Source of the DNA: Sphingobacterium endophyticum | GTDB taxonomy: Bacteria; Bacteroidota; Bacteroidia; Sphingobacteriales; Sphingobacteriaceae | Length of the DNA stretch: 64,000 bases | Direction: 5' to 3' | NCBI RefSeq assembly: GCF_009733535.1 | Contig: NZ_SMMI01000017.1 | Span: forward strand, 19,673 to 83,672 | Shown here: piece after piece, positions 35,143 to 45,100 of the stretch | Numbering within the stretch: the first letter of the stretch is position 1 | How the letters are laid out: the number at the start of each line of letters is the position of its first letter | Program-made: the position numbers and the translations under genes | Notes under the pieces: model-generated | Database searches by the model: none | Seen by the model: the letters and a program-made list of their open reading frames with translations, nothing else | What the model was told of the DNA's origin: nothing

Positions 35143-35553
35143 GACAAGCTCGCTGCTCCGATCCTGGTTACATTCCCCATCAATCGGAGTACGGTCAGCA
35201 ATGAGGCGAGGGTCAACCTGGGCTTCTTTTCAAAGCTGATCAAAGAAACCAACCCTGAATTTGTCTATACCATCACCGGATATGCAGACAGGGGTACGGG
35301 GACACCGGCGATCAACGAGCGGTTGAGCAGGGAGCGAGCCGATGTGATCTACGATGTTCTGGTAAGGGAGTTCAAGGTGGATCCATCGCAGTTGAGGAAG
35401 TATCATAAAGGGGGTGTGGCCAATATGTACTACGACGACCCACGTCTGAGTCGGGCAGTGATCACCGTTGCAGATATCCTGCTGAACCCTGTTGATGTCT
35501 CCCGGTTCGGGTACGATCTTTTCGCAGAGCAGATCCGATCTTGCAGAGCGTGA
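35143..35553 (+). pseudogene. OmpA-family C-terminal domain remnant
   Basis: An open frame without its own start reads DKLAAPILVTFPINRSTVSN and VYTITGYADRGTGTPAINER, and then the helix LSRERADVIYDVLVREFKVD. This is an OmpA-like peptidoglycan-binding domain of the kind encoded in Bacteroidota conjugative elements. The 5' part has been replaced by the istA fragment. The 3' end (RFGYDLFAEQIRSCRA) overlaps the kinase gene in another frame and does not look like a natural terminus, so a second junction probably lies near 35510-35530. Confidence 0.65.
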
Positions 35554-37318
35554 AATGCTGTTAAGGGATTTCGCTAACCTGAAGAGATCTGCAAACGATA
35601 TGATCTTCCTTTCGGACAGGGTCGGTGACCTACAGTCGGATGAAACTTGGAAGTTCATCCCCCAAGAAGATAGTATAAGGACGGACTCCACCCTGTTTTC
35701 CATCATGGTGGACAGCAGCTTCCGTGCACTGCCCAAGGATACGCTTATCCGTGCCAAGGCAGGCCTTCTGGAAAGGATATTCAGGGCCAGGGCAGATACG
35801 CTGGTAGTGGATAAAGGGGAACATATCCTGAACTTCCAGCAGATCGAAATGCTGAGAAAAGGGGTTCGGGGAATCCTGAGCAGGGACCGAATGAGCTATG
35901 CCGGTCGGGTTTCGGGACTGAAAGGGACCTTCGATTCCCTCAGGAAAAAGGAAAGGGACCTGATCAGGCTTAACTATCAGCTGCTTTCCAAGATGAAATC
36001 CGGTGTGGAGGATCTGAGGAAAATTGAAAGTGAGGCGAAACGGAAACTCTCCCTCAAAGAATCCAGGCTCCTCGGAGAAAAGACAGGTCTGTTTAGCCTG
36101 CTCCTTTCGATCTCCCTTATCCTGATGCTTGGAATGTTCGTCTTTCTACTTTATTTTCAGGTCAGGTCAACAGATTATGAAAGAAGGTTGGAGGAAAGGC
36201 GAAAAAGGGCCTCCAATATGGCTGAAGAGAAATCAACACTGCTGGCCAGTATCAGCCATGAAATCAGGACACCCCTGATTTCCCTGGAAGGGATGGTTGA
36301 GATGCTGAAAAGGGAACAGTCAAACGGTATGACTCCGGGGTTTCTTGAATCAGTTTCGAACGATATTATGGCCTTAAGCCACACGGTCACGGACATCCTT
36401 AACCTGAACAGTATTGAGGCCGGGGCCCTGAAGGAGAGCCCCTCATTCTTTGCCCCGGGAAAACTGCTGAATGAAATTGTCCGTCTAAACAATACCCTGG
36501 CCATCAAAAAGGGAATCGGATTGAATTATGTCCCGGGCTGTCCCGAGAATCTTGAGGTTATGGGAGATCCTTTTAGGACGAGGCAGATTTTACTTAACCT
36601 TGTTTCAAATGCCATTAAATATACCGAAGCGGGGAAGGTGACTGTTCTCTCGACCATAATAGAAGGGAAGAAAGGTCACGAACTCGAATTTGTTGTGAGG
36701 GATACGGGAATCGGGATCAGACCTGAAGACCAATCGAGGGTGTTCGAGAAATACTTTATAGGAGAGAAGAGGAACGGTTCCCAGGGATTTGGGATAGGCA
36801 TGTACATAAGTAGGGTGTTTGCAGAACAGATGAACGGAAAGCTAACCTTACAGAGCAGGTATGGTAAAGGAACGAAATTTACCCTTAAAATCCCGATAGA
36901 TGCAATGGAAATGAGGCAGGTAAAGGGTACGGTACCTACACTCAAGGACCTTGCAATTGACCTTCCAATAGTATTTATAGAGGACAATCCGATAAATCTG
37001 CTGTTCCTGGAGAGTTATTTCAGGGGATTTCCTAACATATATATCTTCTGCAAATCCCTAGATGCCCTGGAATTCATATTTAGCAATCCCGTACATTCGG
37101 TGGTCACGGATATCCATATGGACAATATGGACGGATGGACAGTTCTGAAAAAGATCAAGGAAGACCGCGATCTTCGCGAAATCCAGGTGATAGCCTATTC
37201 GGCCGATCCATACATAACCGAAAGGAACAGCTCGTCCTCGCGGTTCTGTTTCGATGGTGTCCTTAACAAGCCATTTAAGGAAGAAGAGTTTGTTGCTCTG
37301 ATCCTCAAATACAGATAA
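35492..37318 (+). CDS. hybrid sensor histidine kinase/response regulator (RteA-like), N terminus probably lost
   Basis: This frame of 608 codons encodes a periplasmic-type helical sensor region, then one membrane helix (LFSLLLSISLILMLGMFVFL, near 205-225). A HisKA domain with the phospho-His in ISHEIRTPL, an HATPase domain (NLVSNAIKY, DTGIGI, GFGIGMYISR) and a receiver domain with VVTDIHMDNMDG and a KPF lysine follow. Normal members have another membrane helix at the N terminus; here the frame begins inside the sensor region beside the OmpA remnant, so the given start is unlikely to be original. RteA-type kinases control transfer of CTnDOT-like elements. Confidence 0.75.
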   Translation: MMSPGSGTIFSQSRSDLAEREMLLRDFANLKRSANDMIFLSDRVGDLQSDETWKFIPQEDSIRTDSTLFSIMVDSSFRALPKDTLIRAKAGLLERIFRARADTLVVDKGEHILNFQQIEMLRKGVRGILSRDRMSYAGRVSGLKGTFDSLRKKERDLIRLNYQLLSKMKSGVEDLRKIESEAKRKLSLKESRLLGEKTGLFSLLLSISLILMLGMFVFLLYFQVRSTDYERRLEERRKRASNMAEEKSTLLASISHEIRTPLISLEGMVEMLKREQSNGMTPGFLESVSNDIMALSHTVTDILNLNSIEAGALKESPSFFAPGKLLNEIVRLNNTLAIKKGIGLNYVPGCPENLEVMGDPFRTRQILLNLVSNAIKYTEAGKVTVLSTIIEGKKGHELEFVVRDTGIGIRPEDQSRVFEKYFIGEKRNGSQGFGIGMYISRVFAEQMNGKLTLQSRYGKGTKFTLKIPIDAMEMRQVKGTVPTLKDLAIDLPIVFIEDNPINLLFLESYFRGFPNIYIFCKSLDALEFIFSNPVHSVVTDIHMDNMDGWTVLKKIKEDRDLREIQVIAYSADPYITERNSSSSRFCFDGVLNKPFKEEEFVALILKYR

Positions 37319-37840
37319 GTAATATCCTGTATTAAGAAAGGATTGTTACAAGGTCATATTTACGCATTTCAGTAGGTGTTTCGGAAGGACCTTAGATATA
37401 ACAACAGAATTCGGGGGGCTGATAGCGGATGATCGGGATCAGAAGATCGAAAGGAAAGCATTTCATTGTGGGATATTGAATGATCATCAGGCCCAGAAAG
37501 CATAGGAAGAAGGATACCAACCCATTCCTGTTATAAGAAAAGTAACCGAGGAATGGTGCGGCGCAATTACCGGCACATCAAGGACGATATACAGCAAATC
37601 GTCAATAGTGAGATCCAAAGAATGATGGATAATCCGAGACAGACGGGTTGATAGTGAAGAAACCGGAATGAATTTATTTGGTGATGATTAATATTGAAGA
37701 CAAACATGAAAAAGATAAATATTGTCGGGCAGATTTGATTTATTTTTAATAACATGAATTTCACCCGTTCCGCGGCAAATATGTTTTGGTTTCGGCTGTT
37801 AATGTATGTATCCAATAAATTCGCTACCAGAAAAATAATT
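37319..37840. other. decayed stretch after the kinase gene
   Basis: These 520 bases hold several short frames broken by stops. One of about 33 codons (GMVRRNYRHIKDDIQQIVNS, ending at the TGA near 37651) looks like the tail of a coding region, in GC-richer DNA like the kinase gene. I could not name it. From about 37660 the DNA becomes AT-rich again. Confidence 0.4.
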
Positions 37841-38382
37841 ATGGATTTTACAGACCTATTGAAGCTTATTTACGAAAATGATCTTCTGAACTTAGCAAGA
37901 TTGAAATTAGATGGTATTGACTTTTGTATGACTGAAAGATATGATAAAAGCAACTTACTAATAACATATGCAGGTTTTGGTTATGATCATAAATATCAAC
38001 CCGAAGAATTAATAGATTTTCTTTTGGATTGTGGAATGGACATCAACCAAAAAGCAAATAATAGAGGAAATGAACTAACTGCACTTCATAAAGCTGTCGC
38101 TATAAAAAATTACAGAATTGTTGCGCATTTACTCAAAAGAGGTGAGCAAATGGACGTGCAGGAGATAAATGGAAACACGCCGTTGTGGACGGCTGTCATG
38201 AGCTTTCGTGGCAAAGAGGAGCATTTGAAAATAATAGAATTATTAATTTGCGAAAATGCATCATTGGACGTAAGGAATTTTCATCAAAGGCTGTCAGGGA
38301 TGTGATAAATATGGTCGGTGGTGGAATCGATGCCGGGCTTAACAATAAGGAATGGGATTTGAGACATCTTCTAAAAGGGTAA
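37841..38382 (+). pseudogene. ankyrin-repeat protein with a frameshift
   Basis: From MDFTDLLKLIYEND at 37841 the frame carries ankyrin repeats (ELTALHKAVAIKNYRIVAHL and NGNTPLWTAVMSF). It loses frame near 38275, and the other frame continues as SSKAVRDVINMVGGGIDAGL and EWDLRHLLKG to the stop at 38382. A one-base change around 38280-38290 would rejoin them. Ankyrin proteins of about 180 residues are common immunity partners of Rhs and other polymorphic toxins in Bacteroidota, which fits the toxin loci downstream. Confidence 0.7.
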
Positions 38383-38422
38383 TTCCAAAACGGAATTTCT
38401 TATTTCACAAATAAAAGTTATT

Positions 38423-38926
38423 ATGGGCGTATTTCTTTTTTCCACGTACGAATTAGATTCTACAGGTTCAGGAAAACATGATAAAATATTTAGAAAGGTA
38501 TTGGATTACATTATCTATAGCTTGAATGATGCAGAATGGCAGGAACAAGTTTCAAAAAAGGTTAGAACCAGTAGCGACAGCCATAGGATAATCAAGATTT
38601 ACCTTAGGCTTTATAATAAATTGAGAGTAGAGCAAAATGTTCTTAAATCATATTCAAAATTTGTCACCAAAGATGAGTGTCTTATTGTTGACCCTATTTT
38701 TCTACTGGACAAGTATATTAATCTTGGGGAAGAAATCATTCGAAAGGAAATTTCGACTAATTTGTTGTCTTATTTGGAGGAAATATTATTTAAATATAAG
38801 GATAGATTTAAGGATTTTGACGTTTCTAACTTTATTGATCCATTAAGATATAGAATGGAAGAAATTAAATCCAATCGGCTTTCTTATACGGGTAGTAATG
38901 AGCTATTAAATGACGATTTTGATTAA
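38423..38926 (+). CDS. hypothetical helical protein
   Basis: This 167-residue soluble, mostly helical protein begins MGVFLFSTYELDSTGSGKHD. No signal peptide or known motif is seen. It starts 40 bases after the ankyrin pseudogene on the same strand, with a weak hairpin (38381-38397) between them. The composition is typical of the AT-rich host DNA. It could be a second immunity-type protein, but nothing in the sequence proves this. Confidence 0.55.
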   Translation: MGVFLFSTYELDSTGSGKHDKIFRKVLDYIIYSLNDAEWQEQVSKKVRTSSDSHRIIKIYLRLYNKLRVEQNVLKSYSKFVTKDECLIVDPIFLLDKYINLGEEIIRKEISTNLLSYLEEILFKYKDRFKDFDVSNFIDPLRYRMEEIKSNRLSYTGSNELLNDDFD

Positions 38927-39278
38927 ATTAATTAGATTGTTCAAAAAATGCGTCAGGTATGGTTCTGCTCTTGGCCGTTATCCTTAGGATCACTTTAATT
39001 CGGGATGAAAAAATAAATTTTAAGAGATCGGTGCTGAAAAGCCCTTTCTTTCTGCTCTTTTGTCGATGGGTGCCGGTGGAGGTGTTTTTGTCAATGGTTA
39101 TGCCGAATATGTTGTTTTGGAGAGACCTTGGTGCCGGCATGATTTGATCTTGGTTGATTGGTAGAAAAGGATCATTGTTTAGGTTTGGAACTGTTTTTTC
39201 TGACAGAACCATGAGAGCTTGATAAAATAAACAGACGCACCAATCCAAGGTACGTCCGTTTATATAAAATTACAACAT
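38927..39278. other. intergenic or decayed stretch before the second integrase remnant
   Basis: These 350 bases have a leftward frame of 106 codons and a rightward short frame (SALLSMGAGGGVFVNGYAEY), neither with recognisable homology. The region is probably degraded mobile DNA. Confidence 0.35.
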
Positions 39279-39526
39279 CTACTTCTTTGCCTGCATCTTA
39301 TCTTTTAATTGTTTCATGTCTAAGCTTATCTTTAGATCTACGATTTTTGTATAATGTTATGTTTGTGTGAGAGATTTGTGACCCAACATTTTCGAAACAG
39401 ATTCGATGGGTACTTCCTTGGTAAGTGTTATTGTTGTTGCAAAGGTATGTATGCCGGGCAATATGGAAAGTTAATTTCTTTTGTGATTCCGCACAGGTCA
39501 GCAATCTCCTTTAAATAAGTATTCAT
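39279..39526 (-). pseudogene. C-terminal remnant of a second tyrosine integrase
   Basis: Read leftward, three frames together spell an integrase C terminus: MNTYLKEIADLCGITKEINF, then FHIARHT in the next frame, ATTITLTKEVPIESVSKMLG and, finally, KIVDLKISLDMKQLKDKMQ up to the stop at 39279. At least two frameshifts are present, and the first three quarters of the gene are missing. This recombinase is of the CTnDOT-like family and differs from the intact one at 23-24 kb. It marks the edge of another lost integrative element. Confidence 0.7.
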
Positions 39527-39852
39527 TGGTGTCTTGATCTATATAGATGGGGTGCAAGTCACCGAAAGATTCATTATTTTCAAAAAGGCAGGATATGGAG
39601 GGAACAGAAAAAGTATCTGTTAAAAAAGGTCTTATGAATTTTTATGTTCTTAAGCCCTTTTCTTTTGTCTATTTGAAAGCCTCTATCATTTGCTCCTTAA
39701 ATAATCGATTCTCAAAGGGCTTACTACGTGGTTTTCAAAAATTTTTTAGCCGAAAATTTTTCAGGAGCACTTTTTAAGTGCCCTCATGTTAAAGGCGCAA
39801 TTTTTTTTGCGCACAAAATAATTATTTATGACAGTTCCGAAAGTTTTACATT
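39527..39852. other. intergenic with a small hairpin
   Basis: A rightward frame of 76 codons at 39547-39777 has no coding character. GCGCAA at 39795-39800 pairs with 39807-39812 and lies about 40 bases after the stop of the leftward gene at 39853, so it may help end that transcript. Confidence 0.4.
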
Positions 39853-40767
39853 TTAATCCTTATTCTTTTTTAGGCTATCAATTTCTTCTTTCATATTTTT
39901 TATCTCTTCGCCTTGATCTATTATATATAAAGTTAATTCCTCTATTTTTTCGAGTAATTTACGATTCATTTCACCAAGATCTACACCATTTTTTTCGACT
40001 TCTATAGCTGATGGAATATTTGGGAGGTGATTGTTTTTAATTATAAAATCTTTTAATTCACCTAAGGGCTTTAATTTATAATCTTTAATAAAAACATAAT
40101 CAGGCCACGTTCCAGCTTCAACTTTAATTTCTTGAGCACGAATCTTCCCGTTTACATCCAAATTATAGGCAGGATTTCTAGTATTTATCCCAACAAATCC
40201 TGTTGGCAGAACTTTAATAGCTTGTTTTCCATTTGCTCCAGAATAAAGATTGCCGACTATTAAGTCCCAATCATTAGACATTGGAGCATAAGGTAAGAGC
40301 TCTTGTGAATTTCCCGTAATATTTAAGGAGCTAAAACTGACATGGGAATTAATGGATCTTACTTTAATTATCACTGGAATTACAGCTGAAACACCCATTG
40401 TATTGACAGCACGTACCCTTAATTTATGATTAGAAGGGTTAATATCTATTGTAAAATTATAATTATTATTCCCATTGACATAAACATTATTATTAACTCT
40501 TCCAGCTTCACGCCATACGTTTGGACTGGCATGACTGGCAGAGGCAATGTGAGTCGCACTAGCCGCAACGCCTCCTCTAGTATATGCTATAGATATTTCA
40601 TAATATCCGGATGATCCTGCGGCAAGAGGTGCTACTTGAAGAAATTCAACATAATCACCGATTGCATAATCGGCTGGAAATGTTACGGTTGTGGTGAAAA
40701 TGTCGTTATTTTGCCCCTTAAGGATAATAGAAAATGTAAAAAGGAAGAAAAAGGATAATAATTTCAT
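39853..40767 (-). CDS. secreted tail-fibre-like protein with WPDYVF module, copy 1
   Basis: This 304-residue protein begins with a signal peptide at MKLLSFFFLFTFSIILKGQ; I moved the start to 40767 because the longer frame adds a non-signal leader. The first 190 mature residues are beta-rich and unlike the other copies. The last 110 residues are the shared module: VGINTRNPAYNLDVNGKIRA, WPDYVF, HLPNIPSAIEVE, LGEMNRKLLEKIEEL and a coiled-coil tail. The layout recalls phage-type tail-fibre proteins, but the S74 peptidase motif is not seen. It faces away from copy 2 across a divergent promoter region. Confidence 0.75.
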   Translation of the reverse strand: MKLLSFFFLFTFSIILKGQNNDIFTTTVTFPADYAIGDYVEFLQVAPLAAGSSGYYEISIAYTRGGVAASATHIASASHASPNVWREAGRVNNNVYVNGNNNYNFTIDINPSNHKLRVRAVNTMGVSAVIPVIIKVRSINSHVSFSSLNITGNSQELLPYAPMSNDWDLIVGNLYSGANGKQAIKVLPTGFVGINTRNPAYNLDVNGKIRAQEIKVEAGTWPDYVFIKDYKLKPLGELKDFIIKNNHLPNIPSAIEVEKNGVDLGEMNRKLLEKIEELTLYIIDQGEEIKNMKEEIDSLKKNKD

Positions 40768-41432
40768 AATAAAGTTGTTGCTTTGGTATAATGCCAAATT
40801 AGTCATTTGTAAAATAAAGAAGTAATAATGATTTATTTTTTTATGAGAAAGGTACTTCAATTTCAAAGCTGTCTGATTAGAGTTGTGAAAATATATTTTT
40901 TTTAATGATAGAGTAAGATTATACCGGGATTTAAGTTGCATTGGTCATTATTGACATTGTTTCTTCTATTGATCTTGCCTAAATTGGGTGTTCGTTTTCT
41001 CTGGTCTGTATCATCGTAATTATCATTTTTAAAGTTAGAATAAAGATCAGAACCTGCTAGTATCTCTGTCCGATTGACTTTCACTTCACTTCCTGTGTTT
41101 ATTTTTCAACTGATTAGTGGCGGTTCAATAGAACTGTTCAGGATTTATCATAGGATAAACATCATTTTTATTTTTATCCGATCCAAGTGAATCGACCGAC
41201 TTCTCCAATTAAGTCCTGTGTGTATTAACCTTATTTTATTAAAAAAATATTAATTTTTAGAATGTTTTTCTATCTACAGTTAATTTGGAAGATTGATAAA
41301 TTGTTGTCGTAAAAATTTTTTAAAATAATTTTTATTTTATATTCTTTTGTAAATATATTTACCTCACAATGGTTAAGGGAATGCCATTGTACTAACCAAT
41401 ACGAATATTATTAACTTTAAATCAAACAAATT
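40768..41432. other. divergent intergenic region between WPDYVF copies 1 and 2
   Basis: These 665 AT-rich bases should hold both promoters. A leftward frame of 60 codons at 40902-41084 looks like chance. No operator repeat was recognised. Confidence 0.45.
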
Positions 41433-42143
41433 ATGCTAAAGGCTGGCATTTTTACCCTATTTTTCGGTGCTATATTTTTAATTCCGGTCATTGTCTCCGC
41501 CCAGTCAACTTATCTTTCGATTCCTGATACCAGGGATATAGGGACAATTCCATTAGATTACGGTCGTAAATTAACCGCTCAATTTAAAAGGGGAACGTCC
41601 GTTGGATTCCCCACGAGTAATTATTATACCGTATTAGGACTTAGGGGCTGGAGTGATGATAGTGCTGGTCCTGCCCATGAACTGGCATTCTCCTATCTTT
41701 CTGGCATTTCCTACCGAACTGGTACTATAGCCTCTGGATGGTCTAGTTGGAGAAGGGTTCTTACCGAAAATCTTGCTGGAAACGTGGGTATCGGGACGGA
41801 CAACCCTTTGGAGAGGCTATCGGTAAATGGAAAGATTCGAGCACAGGAAATTAAAGTAGAAACCACAAATTGGCCAGATTATGTCTTTCATTCAGACTAT
41901 AAACTTTTGAGTCTGGAAGATATCGAACATTTCATAAATACCAACGGGCATCTACCGGAGATACCAACTGCCGGGGAAATAGAGTCGGAAGGCGTATCCT
42001 TGGGTGAAATGAACAAGGTACTACTGAAAAAAATAGAAGAACTAACCCTCCTTCTGATTGAGAACAATAAGGAACTGAAGAGGCAGAATCATGAAATTGA
42101 GAAATTGAAGGAAAACGATAGGAAAGTCTTCGATTCTAATTAG
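41433..42143 (+). CDS. secreted tail-fibre-like protein with WPDYVF module, copy 2
   Basis: This 236-residue protein has a signal peptide (MLKAGIFTLFFGAIFLIPVI, cleaved near SAQS). A short beta-rich domain of about 95 residues (GWSDDSAGPAHELAFSYLSG) resembles a pyocin-knob or fibre tip. The shared module follows: VGIGTDNPLERLSVNGKIRA, TNWPDYVF, HLPEIPTAGEIE, LGEMNKVLLKKIEELTL and a coiled coil. It starts a rightward operon, nine bases before the large YD-type gene and ahead of the Rhs toxin gene, so it probably takes part in display or export of the toxin. Confidence 0.75.
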   Translation: MLKAGIFTLFFGAIFLIPVIVSAQSTYLSIPDTRDIGTIPLDYGRKLTAQFKRGTSVGFPTSNYYTVLGLRGWSDDSAGPAHELAFSYLSGISYRTGTIASGWSSWRRVLTENLAGNVGIGTDNPLERLSVNGKIRAQEIKVETTNWPDYVFHSDYKLLSLEDIEHFINTNGHLPEIPTAGEIESEGVSLGEMNKVLLKKIEELTLLLIENNKELKRQNHEIEKLKENDRKVFDSN

Positions 42144-42152
42144 GAAATAGCA

Positions 42153-45100
42153 ATGAACAGATACATCCTTATCATCACCTATCTCGTAATGTACATCATA
42201 GGTTTCGGTCAACATAACAATTCGACAAATTTTATCAATATTCCGCCAAACCCAACCTCGAGCAAATTCAAACAATTCACGGACAATCAGATCAACCTTT
42301 CATCAGGGATGGTCAATATCCCTGTTGATCTGTTTGGAGTACAGGTTTCGTCCTTTGCGATGAACTTCCAGCTGACCTATTCGACCTCAGGAATTTCCAT
42401 TATGGATTCCCCGCTACCTTTCGGATATGGCTGGCAATTGAGCATCAATCCCAGGGTTACAAGACAGGTCCTTGGTAGGGCGGACGAAAAGTTCCCATTC
42501 AAAGGAAGCTATATTCACTCGCAGAGCAATTGGGGCAATAGGTTCAGTTCAATAACAGGAGGCCCCAACTTAGGGGATTATGGGGATTACTATGAACCGT
42601 TAAAGGGAATTGTCAGCACCTCAAATTCTACGGAATACCAGTTGAATAATAGCGATTTTAATGATCCTCAAAAGGATATCTTTACTGTACAGCTTCCGAA
42701 TAAGTCTATAAATTTCTTCCTTAGCTGGAATGGAAATATTCCAGTAGCAAAATCCTATGGAAACCATCTTTCGATTAGCCTTGAATTTTCTAACAGACAA
42801 ATCAAGGGAATAAGGGTTATTGATGAGGATGGGACTCTATATCGATTTGGAAACCTCAATAATGAAACCGACAGAGCCTATTTTGAAGAGTATGGAGGAA
42901 CCGAGCATGCATGGCTACTAAGAGAAATAGAGCTTGTTAACGGTCAAAAATTAGCATTTCATTGGATTGAAAAGAATATATCATCCTTTGCCCCATCAAT
43001 TAGTTCAACCGTTTCAGTCAAGGATTATAAGCTGTATAAGTTAGATGACGATTATGGTTTTAATCCTACTATAGACGATGTCGGAGGGAATATTAATATC
43101 GCAGAATTTTCCTCACCTACGGCAAAGTTCCTTTCGAAAGTTGTTTTTCCTGGAGGGACTGTTGACATCGGCTTTAAGGCAGGTTCCATTCCTATGGTTA
43201 ATGGGATTTCCCTTAGGGATAGTAAAGGTTATCTAATCAAGGATATCAAGCTGTCCCATGGTCCTCTGAACGGCACCAACTATTCTCATTTTCTATTGAA
43301 TGGGATAGAGGTTGGCAACGAAAAGTATTCCTTCCAGTACAATTCAAACTACTTTTCAAAAGATTCTCCATCTATTGATTTATGGGGAATGTACAATGGT
43401 AAGGTCAATCAAGCACATCCACCTGCTGTAAAGATTCTTACGCACACCAATTCATATGGAAATTCACTTTCTGCAAACTTTCCATTGTCAATTAATGGTG
43501 CGGATAGAGAAGTAGATACCACAAAGATGAGAGCATTCATTATGGAGAAGGTCATTTATCCGACAGGAGGGGCGACCCAAATAATCTATGAACCGCATAG
43601 GTTCAATTACAGCGAAACCTACCCAGGTTTCTCAACTGCTCCGACAACCCCTACGATGGGAGGGGGGTTAAGGGTTAGGGCATTGCGATATTTCGATGAA
43701 AGCAGTACACTCCAGTTTGAAAAATCCTATAAATATGGAAAAAATGAAAATGGTTTGGCAAAAATTAAATTGATCCCCACCATGAACACCATGATCGATG
43801 AGGTTTTTTCTTTGGTATACGGATGGCCTATTCCAGGTTACATTGGTACGGTTCCAAATTTTTATAGGAACATACAGATAAAGAGTCTTTCTGATTATAA
43901 AGCATATGATTTCGGAAAATCTTCATTTTGGTACGATCAGGTAACCGAGTATTCTGGTGGGGGAAAGACTGTGCGCGATTTCATTTTCAAAGATGACGAC
44001 ATCTCCAATATGCCGGTTACACATTTATTTCAAAAAAGATTTACTAACAGGGTCTATACCCTCTTTCAGGGTGGACCAAAGATGGAAAGGGAGACCGTCT
44101 TTAAAAAAGTCGGTAACGGCTATGATACGGTTCTCAAAAAAGAAAATATTTATCAGCTCTTTACCTATGCCAACGACAGCACTGTAAGCAATATGGCAGT
44201 AAATAGGCGTTTTGTAAACTCTAGCCTGAACCAAGCCTTATCTGGCATTGACATCCTGTATCCCTATAACGATAATGAACCCAGATCGCAATCTATCAAG
44301 GATAAATTTGGATATAATATTGCGCATTATTCCATTATCCCCTGTTTCTATTACCTTTCCAGAAGTATAGTAACTGAATACTCCAATTCCGGTCCAATTA
44401 GAGATATGACGAATTTTACCTATAGTTCGATTAGAAACACCTATCTTTCCAAGGAAGAGAGAACCAATAGTTTCGGACAGACAATCTCAGTCAGCTATAA
44501 ATATCCCTTCGACTTTGTTGCTGGTATTGGTCCAACGATGACCCAGCGTAACATGGTTATTTTTCCTTTGGAGATGGAAACCAGCAAAGGAACATCCATT
44601 AGACTTGAAAAGAATCTATTTTCTAATGATGCCTCCCTTACGAACGGCCTATTGCTCCTTCGTGAGAGGCAGGTCCTTGAAAACGGGACAATGATCGACT
44701 GGAATAGGGTAAATAGGTTTGACAAATTTGGCAATCCGGTGGAAGTCATGGGGAAGCTTAAGCCTACATCTGTTCAGCTATGGGGATACGGCGGTAGATA
44801 TCCTGTAATAAGTATTGGTAATTCCTCCTACCAGGAGGTCTTATCCGCTCTAGGAAGTAATGCAGTAAGCATACTCAATTCTATCAATGAGAATGTGGTA
44901 AATGATGAGTTACTGACCTCTACGGCAAGGACATTGAGGGACCACGTCGACCTCAAAAAGTCCTTAGTCAATTACAGGACCTATAAAAATTTGATCGGTA
45001 TCAGCAGCGTTTCTGACGAAAAGGGAGACATGCTCCGATATATCTATGACAGCCAAGGCAGGTTGGAGCAGATTCGGGATATTACGGGAAACATCCTTCA

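Noticed and set aside
39547..39777. Open frame of 76 codons on the plus strand
   Set aside because: The composition is not coding-like, no start context is present, and it lies in a decayed stretch after the integrase remnant.
40902..41084. Leftward frame of 60 codons upstream of WPDYVF copy 1
   Set aside because: It is a short frame in a divergent promoter region with no recognisable protein features.
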